Source of the DNA: Bacteroidaceae bacterium
GTDB taxonomy: Bacteria > Bacteroidota > Bacteroidia > Bacteroidales > Bacteroidaceae
DNA: 64,000 bases
Direction: 5' to 3'
Assembly (NCBI GenBank): GCA_017481875.1
Contig: JAFUOP010000038.1
Coordinates: 25,716 to 89,715, forward strand
Position numbers and translations under genes: made by a program
Part shown: piece by piece, positions 42,342 to 51,765 of the stretch
How positions within the stretch are numbered: position 1 is the stretch's first letter
Layout: each line of letters starts with the position of its first letter
Notes under the pieces: generated by a model
The model's input: only the letters and a program-made list of their open reading frames with translations
Databases searched by the model: none
Told to the model about the DNA's origin: nothing

Positions 42342-42647
42342 TGACTAAAAAGTATTTTTTAGCAGCCTCTTTTTGCAGGGAGATGAATAAAAAGATGTAG
42401 TTTAAAGCTTTTGCAAACGAGCAAAACATAAAGTTTACTTTAATGTTTTACTGCGAGTGCAGCAAAGGTTCGCTATAAGCAGTGTGCTTGCGCAGCCTGA
42501 AAAACCGCAGTTTACTAAGCGTAAATGAGGATTTTGAAGGCAAGCGTAACGCAAAAAATTTGTGCAAACGAGCGAAACATAAAGTTTACTTTAATGTTTT
42601 ACTGCGAGTGAAGCCAAATTTGGGGAACCAAATACACTTTTTAGTCA
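42342..42647. mobile_element. 306-bp MITE-like element between proB and proA
   Basis: Bounded by exact 12-bp terminal inverted repeats TGACTAAAAAGT (42342-42353) and ACTTTTTAGTCA (42636-42647). It has no credible gene inside. It contains two copies of a 48-bp motif (42412-42459 and 42563-42610, one mismatch) with the dyad AAACATAAAGTTTACTTTAA. Parts recur at 59942-60068 and 44590-44641. The size, inverted ends and dispersed copies suggest a non-autonomous transposable element; no target-site duplication is clear. The right end is 3 bp from the proB stop codon. Confidence 0.6.
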
Positions 42648-42650
42648 TCT

Positions 42651-43739
42651 TCATTCAAGATAAAGATAATCATAATGTATTACAGGCCTGCAACCGTGCT
42701 TGCCTATTATGTTTTTTATCTCATCGCTGTCGTAAGCCACACGCCCCACACCAAGCACTGTGCCGTCGGTCGAAGCAAGCTGCACAAGGTCGCCCTGCTT
42801 GAAGTCGCCTTCGGCACTCACAACACCCACGGGCAGCACGCTCACAGCCTTGCTGCCACACACAGCCTGCACGGCATCGTCTTTTAGCACAATGGTTCCT
42901 TTTGTGAAGCCGGTGCTATGAGCTATCCACTTTTTAATGGGCGATGCAGTTGTTGCACTTGGCACAAAACAGGTACAGACAACTTTTTCGGGGGCTGTTA
43001 CAAGAGATGTGAGTATGTCATTGCGCTTGCCGTTGGCAATATACACGGCAATGCCTTCTTCGGCCACTTTTGCGGCAATATTGCACTTGGTCATCATACC
43101 GCCACGGCCAAAGCTCGACTTTGTTGCCTGAATGTAATCGGAGAGCTCCTTACCCTGCTCCACGCGACGAATAACTTCGACACCTTCGTTGCCGGGCACA
43201 CCGTTATAGACACCATCGACATTGGAAAGTATAACGAGTGCCTGCACATCGAGCATTGTGGCTACAAGGCCCGACAGCTCATCGTTGTCGGTGAACATAA
43301 GCTCGGTAACGCTCATCGTGTCGTTCTCGTTTATAATGGGGAGCACACCGTTTTCGAGCATCACCAGCATACAGTGGCGTTGGTTCAGGTAGAGACGGCG
43401 AGTGGAAAAACACTCCTTCATTGTAAGTACCTGCCCTACAGGTATATTATGCTCGCGGAAAAGCTCGTAGTAACGGTTTATGAGCTTAGCCTGCCCCACT
43501 GCCGAGAATAGCTGGCGTTGCCCAACGGTGTCGAGCTGACGCAATGGCATACCGCGCATTTCACTGCGGCCGCTTGCTACAGCTCCCGATGATATGAGAA
43601 CTACCTCCACACCCATTGAGCGCAGGGCTGCCACTTGATCGACTATTGCCGACATACGAGTAACATCGAGCGTTCCGTCGGGGCGGGTGAGCACGTTACT
43701 ACCCACCTTCACTGCAATACGTTTATATATAGTGTTCAT
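42651..43739 (-). CDS. proB: Glutamate 5-kinase
   Basis: First enzyme of proline synthesis, 362 residues. The amino-acid kinase domain starts RIAVKVGSNVLTRPDG and contains VVLISSGAVASGR and the substrate/feedback region NENDTMSVTELMFTDNDELSGLVA. The C-terminal part (about 270-362) is a PUA domain (KGTIVLKDDAVQAVCGSKAVSVLPVGV). Follows proC after 14 bp. Confidence 0.97.
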   Translation of the reverse strand: MNTIYKRIAVKVGSNVLTRPDGTLDVTRMSAIVDQVAALRSMGVEVVLISSGAVASGRSEMRGMPLRQLDTVGQRQLFSAVGQAKLINRYYELFREHNIPVGQVLTMKECFSTRRLYLNQRHCMLVMLENGVLPIINENDTMSVTELMFTDNDELSGLVATMLDVQALVILSNVDGVYNGVPGNEGVEVIRRVEQGKELSDYIQATKSSFGRGGMMTKCNIAAKVAEEGIAVYIANGKRNDILTSLVTAPEKVVCTCFVPSATTASPIKKWIAHSTGFTKGTIVLKDDAVQAVCGSKAVSVLPVGVVSAEGDFKQGDLVQLASTDGTVLGVGRVAYDSDEIKNIIGKHGCRPVIHYDYLYLE

Positions 43740-43753
43740 TGTAAAAATTCTAT

Positions 43754-44545
43754 TTATTTCTTTGTTGAGGCGTGCAAGCCGTCTATAATACTTTGAGAGA
43801 AACCGCCCTCTCGCATAGCCTCCAAGCCACGCAAGGTGAGCCCGCCGGGAGTGGTTACGCGGTCTATTTCTGTTTGTGGAGAGGCACCACCCGCCCCAAG
43901 CACACTCAATGCTCCGCGCACTGTTTGCATTACAATTTCAAGTGCCTGCTCGCGAGAGAAACCAAGCTCACAACCACCCGCCATAGATGCATTTATATAC
44001 TGCAAGGCGTATGCTATGCCACACGACGCAAGCGACGTGCCGGCGGGTATAAGCTCCTCGGGCACCATCATAGCCCTGCCCATAGCCGCAAAAAGGGCTG
44101 TTATATGATCGTCGGCTTGTTGCATGGTGCGCTTACTGCTGATGAATGTCATACCACATAGGGTGGCAATGGCTGTGTTTGGAATAACAATAAATAACTG
44201 CGGCAGTACACCACCCTCTTTGGCAAGCCAGCCATCGAGCAACTCGCTGCCCACGCCGCCGGCTACCGACACAACCACCTGCCTGCTGTAATCGAGCACA
44301 GGCCTTATTTCGACAATAACCTCTTCCATTTTCCACGGTTTTACGGCAAGGAAAACAAAGTCGGCACCTGCAGCAGCTGTACAATTGCAGGTTGTGGTTT
44401 CTATTTGTGGAAATTCTTGTTTAAGCGCATCGAGCTTGCCCACAGAGGGATTCGACACAATAATATTGGTACCTTCGGCGGTGCGGACCACTCCGCGGGC
44501 TATGGCACCACCCATATTTCCGGCTCCAATGATAGCAATTTTCAT
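43754..44545 (-). CDS. proC: Pyrroline-5-carboxylate reductase
   Basis: Last enzyme of proline synthesis, 263 residues. Rossmann motif IAIIGAGNMGGAIARG, NADPH-side VFLAVKPWKMEEV, and the C-terminal dimer domain signature GGLTLRGLEAMREGGF. First gene of proC-proB-proA, an order that places all three steps in one transcript. Its leader carries a fragment of the dispersed repeat family (44590-44641). Confidence 0.96.
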   Translation of the reverse strand: MKIAIIGAGNMGGAIARGVVRTAEGTNIIVSNPSVGKLDALKQEFPQIETTTCNCTAAAGADFVFLAVKPWKMEEVIVEIRPVLDYSRQVVVSVAGGVGSELLDGWLAKEGGVLPQLFIVIPNTAIATLCGMTFISSKRTMQQADDHITALFAAMGRAMMVPEELIPAGTSLASCGIAYALQYINASMAGGCELGFSREQALEIVMQTVRGALSVLGAGGASPQTEIDRVTTPGGLTLRGLEAMREGGFSQSIIDGLHASTKK

Positions 44546-44589
44546 AATACTGATAGCTGTTGTTTAGTTATAAACTTGCCATAAAAACT

Positions 44590-44641
44590 GCAGTTTACTA
44601 AACGTAAATTAGGATTTAAAGGCAAGCGCAACACAGAAATT
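44590..44641. repeat. Fragment of the dispersed element in the proC leader
   Basis: GCAGTTTACTAAACGTAAAT and the following bases through CAAGCGCAACACAGAAATT align with 42507-42560 inside the proB-proA element with a handful of differences. No terminal inverted repeat is present here, so it is a remnant. Confidence 0.55.
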
Positions 44642-44665
44642 CATCTTTTTATTAGTTGCAGACTG

Positions 44666-44683
44666 CAAATTTAATCAAATATA
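44666..44683 (-). promoter_or_regulatory. Candidate -7 boxes of the proCBA operon
   Basis: Two matches to TAnnTTTG on the minus strand, TATATTTG (44683-44676) and TAAATTTG (44673-44666), would give leaders of about 115-130 nt. Neither has a clear -33 element, so the assignment is tentative. Confidence 0.35.
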
Positions 44684-44740
44684 AAATAGTTGCGTTATAA
44701 TAAGGAATAAAACTTATCATTGTGCATATTTAACGTTTTT

Positions 44741-44791
44741 TAACAACGGGGGGGGTGATTGTAAAATCTTTTAATTTACATTTGCATAATT
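44741..44791 (+). promoter_or_regulatory. Promoter of the second two-gene secreted unit, with a G8 tract
   Basis: -7 box TACATTTG (44777-44784), with eight G at 44748-44755 ending 22 bp upstream, as at the first locus (seven G). The shared block reads TTAACAACGGGG..., then TTTTAATTTA and ATTTGCA. In both loci the start codon is preceded by TTAA(A)GCCT. Confidence 0.6.
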
Positions 44792-44840
44792 ACAAGCAAA
44801 ATTCAACTACACAAATTGTTAATTTACATCTATTAAGCCT

Positions 44841-45308
44841 ATGAGAAGAACAAGACTTTTTATCTCCTTGCTGTTTATGCTGCTCGCATTCGGGGCTACA
44901 GCACAAAGCAGCCTGGTTATATACCTTACCGACGGCAGCTCGGCTGTGTTCCCCTTAACGGAACAGCCCAAAATAACCTTTGAGGGTGAATATTTTAAAG
45001 TAGTAGCGGAGCAAGCAACCATTGAAATGCCACGTGCCGATGTAAAGACATTTAAGTTTGAGGAGAGAGATGCTACTGCAATTGACGAGGTTGCAAACGA
45101 AGCTACCTCCATTACCACCAACGGAAATTCGGTTACAATCAATGGCATTGCCGAAGGCTGCGCCGTGCGGGTTTTTAACATCAACGGACAGATGGTGCTA
45201 ACTGCCACTGCAAGCAACGGCAGTTGCTCGCTATCGCTCGAGGAGCTTGCTAACGGGCTCTACATTATTAACTACAACAATACTACCATTAAATTCTTGA
45301 AAAAATGA
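44841..45308 (+). CDS. Small secreted protein with T9SS-type C-terminal sorting domain (unit 2, protein A)
   Basis: 155 residues, a close paralogue of the 5992-6468 product: signal peptide (1-21), the module SLVIYLTDGSSAVFPL...ITFEGEYF with its second half ending VKTFKFEER, a variable linker, and a sorting-domain-like C-terminus (VRVFNINGQMVL ... LANGLYIINYNNTTIKFLKK). The linker (about 79-97) is the main region of difference from unit 1. It overlaps the next gene by 4 bp. It lacks any passenger domain, suggesting an anchor or adaptor role, which is inference. Confidence 0.7.
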   Translation: MRRTRLFISLLFMLLAFGATAQSSLVIYLTDGSSAVFPLTEQPKITFEGEYFKVVAEQATIEMPRADVKTFKFEERDATAIDEVANEATSITTNGNSVTINGIAEGCAVRVFNINGQMVLTATASNGSCSLSLEELANGLYIINYNNTTIKFLKK

Positions 45309-46054
45309 GAAAGTTTTTACTTACCTTAACCACACTGTGCATCGCTCTTTTTGCACAGGCACAAGATGTGAATACTATGTATATATACCGCAACAACGGT
45401 AATATAGAGGAAATTCCTGTTACTGATATCGACAGTATTACATTTACAAAACCGGCAACAAGCAACCCCGATGTTCCCACTGAGCCCGACCAGCCTACAA
45501 TTACCGCAGGCGAGGCTATAGACCTTGGCCTTTCCGTTAAATGGGCAAGCTGCAATGTAGGTGCTACCGAACCCGAGGAGTATGGTGGTTATTACGCCTG
45601 GGGAGAGACTGAGGAGAAAGAGAATTACAGTTGGGAGACCTATAAACACAGCACAAATAGTTATTTTACCCAAGGATACTACAAAACCAAGCTTGACCTC
45701 AAAGATGATGTTGCCTATGTAAAATGGGGTGGCAATTGGCGTATGCCCACTCGTGCCGAGCAAGAAGAATTACGTGCAAAATGTAAATGGGAGTGGAGCT
45801 CCTATAAAGGCGTAGAAGGTTACAAAGTAACCGGGCCCAGTGGCAACTATATCTTCTTGCCTGGCGCAGGTTGCATAGATGGTATGACAAACTCCCATTC
45901 TTTTGCTCTTTCTGGTTGCTATTGGTCGAGCGAACTTAGCTATTACGACAAGGAGCCCAACCTGCTCTACTTTTTCCATAATGATGACGATTATTACATT
46001 AATACTTACGAAGGCTGCCACTGGGGTCTCACAGTGCGCCCTGTGTGTGAGTAA
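45305..46054 (+). CDS. Secreted protein with Fibrobacter-type paralogous domain (unit 2, protein B payload)
   Basis: 249 residues. Signal peptide (1-20), then DVNTMYIYRNNG...IDSITFTKP (to residue 50), aligned without gaps to the start of the 709-aa protein. A short Pro/Glu/Thr linker follows, then from about residue 70 a domain resembling the Fibrobacter succinogenes major paralogous domain (VKWASCNVGATEPEEYGGYY, WRMPTRAEQEEL, CYWSSELSYYD, LTVRPVCE). That domain is common in Bacteroidota surface proteins, and its role is not settled. There is no sorting domain of its own. Confidence 0.78.
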   Translation: MRKFLLTLTTLCIALFAQAQDVNTMYIYRNNGNIEEIPVTDIDSITFTKPATSNPDVPTEPDQPTITAGEAIDLGLSVKWASCNVGATEPEEYGGYYAWGETEEKENYSWETYKHSTNSYFTQGYYKTKLDLKDDVAYVKWGGNWRMPTRAEQEELRAKCKWEWSSYKGVEGYKVTGPSGNYIFLPGAGCIDGMTNSHSFALSGCYWSSELSYYDKEPNLLYFFHNDDDYYINTYEGCHWGLTVRPVCE

Positions 46055-46068
46055 TAAATACATTATAT

Positions 46069-46106
46069 AAAAAATTGGCAACCCTGTGCAGGGCTGCCAA
46101 TTTTTT
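46069..46106. terminator. Bidirectional terminator between unit 2 and fumarate reductase
   Basis: Stem ATTGGCA/TGCCAAT with inner CCCTG/CAGGG, one mismatch, flanked by A6 on the left and T6 on the right. It can serve the gene ending at 46054 (plus) and frdB ending at 46124 (minus). Confidence 0.85.
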
Positions 46107-46123
46107 ATATCAACTAATGATTA

Positions 46124-46879
46124 TTAGTCTTTCAGCTTTGCTTTGATGAACTCGCGGTTCAAGCGAGCAATGTTGCTGATAGATATACACTTGGGGCACT
46201 CTGCCTCGCAAGCGCGGGTGTTGGTACAGTTACCGAAGCCCAGCTCGTCCATCTTCGCAATCATTGATTTTGCACGCTTTGCAGCCTCGGGCTTACCCTG
46301 TGGCAAGAGTGCAAACTGGCTCACTTTTGCAGAAACAAAAAGCATTGCAGAACCGTTCTTGCAAGCAGCTACACAAGCACCGCAACCAATACAAGCGGCA
46401 GCGTCCATAGCCTCCTCTGCAATATCTTTGCCTATAGGCAGTGCATTGGCATCGGGCATACCACCGGTGTTGATTGATACATAGCCACCGGCCTGCTGTA
46501 TTTTATCGAACGCTGTACGGTCGACCATAAGGTCACGTATAACGGGGAATGCAGCCGAACGCCAAGGCTCAACAGTGATTGTGTCGCCGTCTTTGAAACG
46601 ACGCATATACAACTGACAGGTTGTGGCACCTGTTGCAGGGCCGTGAGGGTGTCCGTTCACATAGAGTGAACACATACCGCAGATTCCCTCGCGGCAGTCG
46701 TGGTCGAACACGATAGGCTCCTCGCCCTTGTTTACCAAACTCTCGTTTAGAATGTCAAGCATCTCCAAGAATGAGGTATCACCGGGGATATCCTTCATCT
46801 CATAAGTCGCAAAAGCACCTTTCTCTTTAGGACCTCTCTGACGCCATACTTTCAATGTAAAACTTATATTTTTATCCAT
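46124..46879 (-). CDS. frdB: Succinate dehydrogenase/fumarate reductase iron-sulfur subunit
   Basis: 251 residues. 2Fe-2S ligands in [15 protein letters not shown] with a later Cys in GATTCQLY; 4Fe-4S and 3Fe-4S ligands in [14 protein letters not shown] and [11 protein letters not shown]. It passes electrons between the cytochrome b subunit and the flavoprotein. Third gene of frdC-frdA-frdB on the minus strand. In anaerobic Bacteroidales this complex works mainly as quinol:fumarate reductase. Confidence 0.95.
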   Translation of the reverse strand: MDKNISFTLKVWRQRGPKEKGAFATYEMKDIPGDTSFLEMLDILNESLVNKGEEPIVFDHDCREGICGMCSLYVNGHPHGPATGATTCQLYMRRFKDGDTITVEPWRSAAFPVIRDLMVDRTAFDKIQQAGGYVSINTGGMPDANALPIGKDIAEEAMDAAACIGCGACVAACKNGSAMLFVSAKVSQFALLPQGKPEAAKRAKSMIAKMDELGFGNCTNTRACEAECPKCISISNIARLNREFIKAKLKD

Positions 46880-46899
46880 TGTTTTTCTGTTTTTTCGGG

Positions 46900-48858
46900 T
46901 TAGTTCTTGTAGTTACGTTGCTGCACCTTAATGTACTGGTAGTTAAGGTCCTCTTTTATAAGCTCGGGCTCCTGTCCGTCGCCTGTATATTTCCAGCAAG
47001 CAACATATGAGAAGTTCTCGTCATCGCGTTTAGCCTCGCCCTCTTCGGTCTGGTGCTCCTCGCGGAAGTGTCCACCGCAAGACTCCTCACGATTGAGTGC
47101 GTCATAAGCCATAAGTTTACCTATCTCAATAAAGTCGAGCAAGCGGAGTGCCTTCTCTAGCTCTACGTTGAGTGTATCGGCTGCACCGGGGATAAACAGG
47201 TCGCTCCAGAAAAGTGTCTCAACCTCGGCGAGTTTCTTCAATGCAGTTTCAAGAGACTCCTTGGTACGTGCCATACCTACATAATCCCACATAACGTGTC
47301 CAAGTTCCTTGTGGATAGAATCTACACTGCGCTTGCCCTTGATAGCCATAAGCTTGGCAATCTTGTCGGTAACAGCCTTCTCGGCAGCAACGAATTCGGG
47401 AGCATCGGTGCTGAAGCGGGGAACCTGAATCTGGTCGGAGAGGTAGTTCTGTATTGTATAAGGAAGCACGAAGTAACCATCGGCCAAGCCCTGCATAAGA
47501 GCAGAAGCACCAAGACGGTTTGCACCGTGGTCGCTGAAGTTAGCCTCACCAATTGCGAACAAACCGGGAACAGATGTCTGTAACTCGTAATCTACCCAGA
47601 TACCACCCATTGTGTAGTGGATAGCGGGGAATATCATCATAGGCTCCTTGTAGGGGTTGGTGTCGGCAATCTCCTCGTACATATCGAAGAGGTTTCCGTA
47701 ACGCTGACGTACAACGTCCTCACCCAAACGCTGGATTGCGTATTTGAAATCGAGGAACACAGCAAGGCCGGTGTTGTTTACGCCGAAGCCTGCATCGCAA
47801 CGCTCTTTTGCAGCACGTGAAGCAACGTCACGGGGCACGAGGTTACCGAATGCGGGATAACGACGCTCCAAGTAGAAGTCGCGGTCCTCGTCGGGGATAT
47901 CGTTGGGGTGCTTCTTGCCTGCCTGCAATGCCTTTGCATCTTCCAATTTCTTGGGAACCCAAATGCGACCGTCGTTACGCAAAGACTCTGACATAAGAGT
48001 GAGCTTCGACTGCTTATCGCCGTGAACAGGAATACAGGTGGGGTGAATCTGTGCGTAGCAGGGGTTGGCAAACCAAGCACCCTTGCGGTAGCACTGCAAA
48101 GCGGCAGAACCGTTGCTACCCATAGCATTTGTAGAGAGGAAGTATGTGTTACCATAGCCACCGGTACCGATAACCACTGCGTGAGCAGCAAAACGCTCAA
48201 CCTTACCTGTTACAAGGTTACGAGCAATGATACCGCGTGCACGGCCGTCGATGATAACGAGGTCGAGCATCTCGTAGCGTGTGAACACCTTCACTGTACC
48301 CTGGCTCACCTGATAGTTAAGAGCCGAGTATGCACCAAGGAGAAGCTGCTGACCGGTCTGACCGCGGGCATAGAATGTACGTGATACCTGAGCACCACCG
48401 AATGAACGGTTGGCAAGCAAGCCGCCGTACTCGCGTGCAAAGGGAACACACTGTGCAACGCACTGGTCGATGATAGCACCCGAAACCTCGGCCAAACGAT
48501 AAACGTTAGCCTCGCGTGCACGGTAATCACCGCCCTTTATAGTATCGTAGAAGAGGCGATAAACAGAGTCGCCGTCGTTCTGGTAGTTCTTGGCAGCGTT
48601 AATACCACCCTGAGCCGCGATAGAGTGAGCGCGGCGGGGAGAATCCTGAATACAGAAGTTAAGAACGTTGAAACCCATTGCACCAAGTGAGGCGGCTGCC
48701 GAAGCACCTGCAAGACCGGTACCCACAACAATAATATCGAGCTTACGTTTGTTGGCAGGGTTCACCAATTTCTGATGTGCCTTATAGTTGGTCCATTTTT
48801 CGGCCAAAGGGCCCTCAGGAATTTTGGAATCCACTTTTATTGAACTAATTTTAGCCAT
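46900..48858 (-). CDS. frdA: Succinate dehydrogenase/fumarate reductase flavoprotein subunit
   Basis: 652 residues from the ATG at 48858 ([11 protein letters not shown]); a frame open to 48924 overlaps frdC and would add a poor N-terminus. FAD motif [16 protein letters not shown] (Gly46, 48, 51), the FAD-attachment region [11 protein letters not shown], and the active-site segment [15 protein letters not shown] with [11 protein letters not shown]. The long form matches the Bacteroidota/epsilon-type enzyme. Its Ile and Leu codons look like those of a highly expressed gene. Confidence 0.95.
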   Translation of the reverse strand: MAKISSIKVDSKIPEGPLAEKWTNYKAHQKLVNPANKRKLDIIVVGTGLAGASAAASLGAMGFNVLNFCIQDSPRRAHSIAAQGGINAAKNYQNDGDSVYRLFYDTIKGGDYRAREANVYRLAEVSGAIIDQCVAQCVPFAREYGGLLANRSFGGAQVSRTFYARGQTGQQLLLGAYSALNYQVSQGTVKVFTRYEMLDLVIIDGRARGIIARNLVTGKVERFAAHAVVIGTGGYGNTYFLSTNAMGSNGSAALQCYRKGAWFANPCYAQIHPTCIPVHGDKQSKLTLMSESLRNDGRIWVPKKLEDAKALQAGKKHPNDIPDEDRDFYLERRYPAFGNLVPRDVASRAAKERCDAGFGVNNTGLAVFLDFKYAIQRLGEDVVRQRYGNLFDMYEEIADTNPYKEPMMIFPAIHYTMGGIWVDYELQTSVPGLFAIGEANFSDHGANRLGASALMQGLADGYFVLPYTIQNYLSDQIQVPRFSTDAPEFVAAEKAVTDKIAKLMAIKGKRSVDSIHKELGHVMWDYVGMARTKESLETALKKLAEVETLFWSDLFIPGAADTLNVELEKALRLLDFIEIGKLMAYDALNREESCGGHFREEHQTEEGEAKRDDENFSYVACWKYTGDGQEPELIKEDLNYQYIKVQQRNYKN

Positions 48859-48895
48859 AATATCTGATTTTTGAAATTTTACACTTAATAAATCA

Positions 48896-49582
48896 TTAGC
48901 AACCGGCACAAGGGCAAACTGCATAAACAGCTACTACTGCCAAGAAACCAAGAATGATGATAGTAACAATTACATTGCCGATAACTCTCCAGCGGTTGAA
49001 CCATATTTGGTTTGCCCAACCAAGTGTCTGCAATGCGCTCCAGAAACCGTGTGTGAGGTGGAACCACAATGCAACCAACCAGATAACATAGAGAGCTACA
49101 TAAACGGGACAAGCAAATGTCTCTTTAATGTAGTGAACACCGTCGGCTGCAAGCGATGCATCTACGTTGGCACCCAGCATGTGAAGAACCTCAACAAGCT
49201 GCATATTTGCCCAGAAATTGAACAAGTGCAATGCCATACCAAGAATTACGATAACTCCGAGTACAAACATATTCTGTGAAGCCCACTCTACATTTTTAGG
49301 CTTAACAGTGTAGGCATAACCCTGGCCACCGCGAGCCTTTTTGTTCTGCAAAGTGAGAATGATTGCATAAACAAAATGCACCACCACAAGAGCGGCAAGG
49401 CCTGCTGTTGCAATGAGCGCATACCAGTTAGCACCCAAAAACTCACAAATCATGTTGTACCCCTCGGCGCTGAAGATAGCCACCAAGTTCATTGACATAT
49501 GGAAAAGGAGGAAAAGCACAAGGGCAATACCCGACACGCTCATAATAACCTTCTTTCCCACAGAAGAATTAAATAACCACAT
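48896..49582 (-). CDS. frdC: Fumarate reductase cytochrome b subunit (di-haem type)
   Basis: 228 residues with five membrane helices, the single-subunit di-haem anchor type. Candidate axial His residues are H28 (FLLFHMSMN), H69 (VVVHFVYA), H119 (MALHLFNF) and H175/H178 (WFHLTHGFW). It anchors FrdAB and oxidises menaquinol. First gene of the operon; an imperfect -7-like sequence lies near 49640 on the minus strand. Confidence 0.93.
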   Translation of the reverse strand: MWLFNSSVGKKVIMSVSGIALVLFLLFHMSMNLVAIFSAEGYNMICEFLGANWYALIATAGLAALVVVHFVYAIILTLQNKKARGGQGYAYTVKPKNVEWASQNMFVLGVIVILGMALHLFNFWANMQLVEVLHMLGANVDASLAADGVHYIKETFACPVYVALYVIWLVALWFHLTHGFWSALQTLGWANQIWFNRWRVIGNVIVTIIILGFLAVVAVYAVCPCAGC

Positions 49583-49778
49583 AATAAATTGATATTAAAT
49601 TATATAATAAATAAATTGTTAATGCTGTACAAAGACTATTATGCTAATGTAATACTCTTAATTCACAAAAATAAGTCTTTTTTATTAAAAACAATATTTT
49701 TTAATGAAATAATTCCCCTAAATATGTTTAGGTGGTAAATATTAAAGATAACCTATCGGGTAAAAAAAATGTTTTTAT

Positions 49779-49786
49779 TATCTTTG
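49779..49786 (+). promoter_or_regulatory. mnmG promoter -7 box
   Basis: TATCTTTG, an exact TAnnTTTG match, 68 bp before the GTG start, giving a leader of about 62 nt. The rest of the 272-bp gap after frdC (49583-49854) is AT-rich and shows no gene and no cluster of DnaA boxes. Confidence 0.6.
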
Positions 49787-49854
49787 GCTTGCCGAAAACA
49801 GGCAGCACTCACCTGCCACAGTTTTCGCACTAAACCAGACAGATTTACATAAAA

Positions 49855-51726
49855 GTGATATTCGAATACGACATATTGGTTATTGGGGCCGGGCACGCAG
49901 GGTGCGAGGCGGCAGCGGCAGCGGCAAACTTGGGCAAAAGAACTTGTCTGATGACAATGGACATGAACAAAATTGCCCAAATGAGTTGCAACCCGGCAAT
50001 AGGAGGAATTGCAAAAGGACAAATAGTGCGCGAAATTGATGCACTCGGTGGTTATATGGGTATAATAACCGACAGAGCGTCCATACAATTCCGTATGCTC
50101 AACCGCTCTAAAGGCCCTGCAATGTGGAGCCCGCGTGCACAGTGCGACCGTATGAAATTCAGCCAATACTGGAGAGAGACGCTCGAAAATATTCCCAACC
50201 TGCATATGTGGCAAGACTCAGCCACTGAAATTATTGTAGAAGACGGCAAGGCTGTAGGTGCAAGAACACAGCTCGGTGCGGAGTTCCGCGCAAAGAGCAT
50301 TATAATAACAGCCGGCACATTCCTAAACGGGCTGATGCACGTGGGGCGCGTGCAGTTTGAAGGCGGCCGCATTGCCGAGCCCGCAGCAAAAGGACTCACT
50401 GAGTCTTTAAAAAAACAGGGCATAGAAGCGGGACGTATGAAAACAGGCACTCCTGTGCGCCTCGACAAGCGCAGTATAAATATGGAACTCGTTGATATTC
50501 AACAAGGTGATAAAGATTTTCACTGTTTCTCATATTTATCCAGCGAGCGCAAATTACAACAACTTCCCTGCTGGGCTTGTTACACAAACCCCGAAGTTCA
50601 CCAGACTTTGCGCGATGGGCTCAACGACTCACCACTCTACAACGGACAGATACAAAGCATAGGCCCACGCTACTGCCCAAGCATAGAGACAAAGATTGTA
50701 ACCTTTGCCGAGCGTGAAAGACACCTGCTCTTTTTGGAGCCCGAGGGAGAGACCACACAAGAGGTTTATGTAAACGGTTTCTCGTCGTCGCTACCGATGG
50801 ACATTCAGCTAAACGCTCTGCGCAAAATACCCGCGCTGAAAGACGCAGTAGCCTATCGCCCGGGATACGCCATAGAGTATGACTACTTTCCGCCCACGCA
50901 ACTATACCACACTCTTGAATCGAAGATAGTGAAAAACCTCTATTTTGCGGGGCAGGTAAACGGCACCACCGGCTACGAAGAGGCAGCCGGCCAGGGGATA
51001 GTTGCCGGCATAAATGCAGCCCTGAAAATTGACGGGAAAGAGAGTTTTGTGTTGCGCCGCAACGAAGCATATATAGGCGTGCTCATCGACGACCTGGTAA
51101 CAAAAGGGGTAGATGAACCTTACCGAATGTTTACATCGCGTGCCGAGTACCGCATACTCCTGCGTTCCGACAATGCCGACAGACGACTTACCGAAAAAGC
51201 TCACTCACTGGGGCTTGTAACAGAGGAACGCTATCGCAAGTTGTGCGAGAAAAAAGAACTTATGCAAAAACTAACCGAGTTCATTGAAAACTTCTCGGTA
51301 AAAGCAAACCTTATAAACGATGGGTTGCAAAAACTCGGCACCACTCCACTTGCAAGGGGTTGCAAATTGGCGGCCATAATAGAACGCCCGCAAATAACCA
51401 TAAACAATATTGCACAATACATAAAACCGCTAAAAAGCGAGCTCGAAAAACTCGGCGACCGCCGCGAAGAGATTACCGAAGCCGTAGAGATTGAAATAAA
51501 ATACCGAGGCTACATTGAGCGCGAGCGAGAAGAAGCAGAGAGAATGCTACGATTGGAGAACATACGCATACGCGGCAAGTTCAACTACAACGAGCTCGAC
51601 TCGCTATCAACCGAAGCACGACAAAAACTCACAGCAATAGACCCCGAAACACTTGCACAGGCAAGCCGCATACCGGGAGTGTCGCCAAGCGACGTAAACG
51701 TATTGCTTGTGCTTATGAGAAAATAA
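49855..51726 (+). CDS. mnmG: tRNA uridine-5-carboxymethylaminomethyl modification enzyme MnmG (GidA)
   Basis: 623 residues from a GTG start; the next residues (IFEYDILVIGAGHAGCEAAA) begin the FAD-binding fold, so little could be missing. GidA signatures are present: MSCNPAIGGIAKGQIVREIDALGG, FAGQVNGTTGYEEAAGQG, and the C-terminal tRNA-binding helical region. With MnmE it modifies U34 of several tRNAs. mnmG often lies near the chromosome origin, and a parS site follows immediately. Confidence 0.96.
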   Translation: MIFEYDILVIGAGHAGCEAAAAAANLGKRTCLMTMDMNKIAQMSCNPAIGGIAKGQIVREIDALGGYMGIITDRASIQFRMLNRSKGPAMWSPRAQCDRMKFSQYWRETLENIPNLHMWQDSATEIIVEDGKAVGARTQLGAEFRAKSIIITAGTFLNGLMHVGRVQFEGGRIAEPAAKGLTESLKKQGIEAGRMKTGTPVRLDKRSINMELVDIQQGDKDFHCFSYLSSERKLQQLPCWACYTNPEVHQTLRDGLNDSPLYNGQIQSIGPRYCPSIETKIVTFAERERHLLFLEPEGETTQEVYVNGFSSSLPMDIQLNALRKIPALKDAVAYRPGYAIEYDYFPPTQLYHTLESKIVKNLYFAGQVNGTTGYEEAAGQGIVAGINAALKIDGKESFVLRRNEAYIGVLIDDLVTKGVDEPYRMFTSRAEYRILLRSDNADRRLTEKAHSLGLVTEERYRKLCEKKELMQKLTEFIENFSVKANLINDGLQKLGTTPLARGCKLAAIIERPQITINNIAQYIKPLKSELEKLGDRREEITEAVEIEIKYRGYIEREREEAERMLRLENIRIRGKFNYNELDSLSTEARQKLTAIDPETLAQASRIPGVSPSDVNVLLVLMRK

Positions 51727-51729
51727 CAC

Positions 51730-51745
51730 TGTTCCACGTGAAACA
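51730..51745. other. Chromosomal parS site (ParB-binding centromere)
   Basis: TGTTCCACGTGAAACA matches the bacterial consensus TGTTNCACGTGAAACA at every defined position. It lies in the short gap between mnmG and apt. I saw no other match in the window; the other CACGTG hexamers lie inside genes and lack the flanks. Confidence 0.85.
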
Positions 51746-51765
51746 TTAACAAAAAACATAGAACT

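Noticed and set aside
49583-49854. Possible replication origin next to mnmG
   Set aside because: AT-rich, but I saw no cluster of DnaA boxes and no dnaA gene; the parS site alone does not make an origin.
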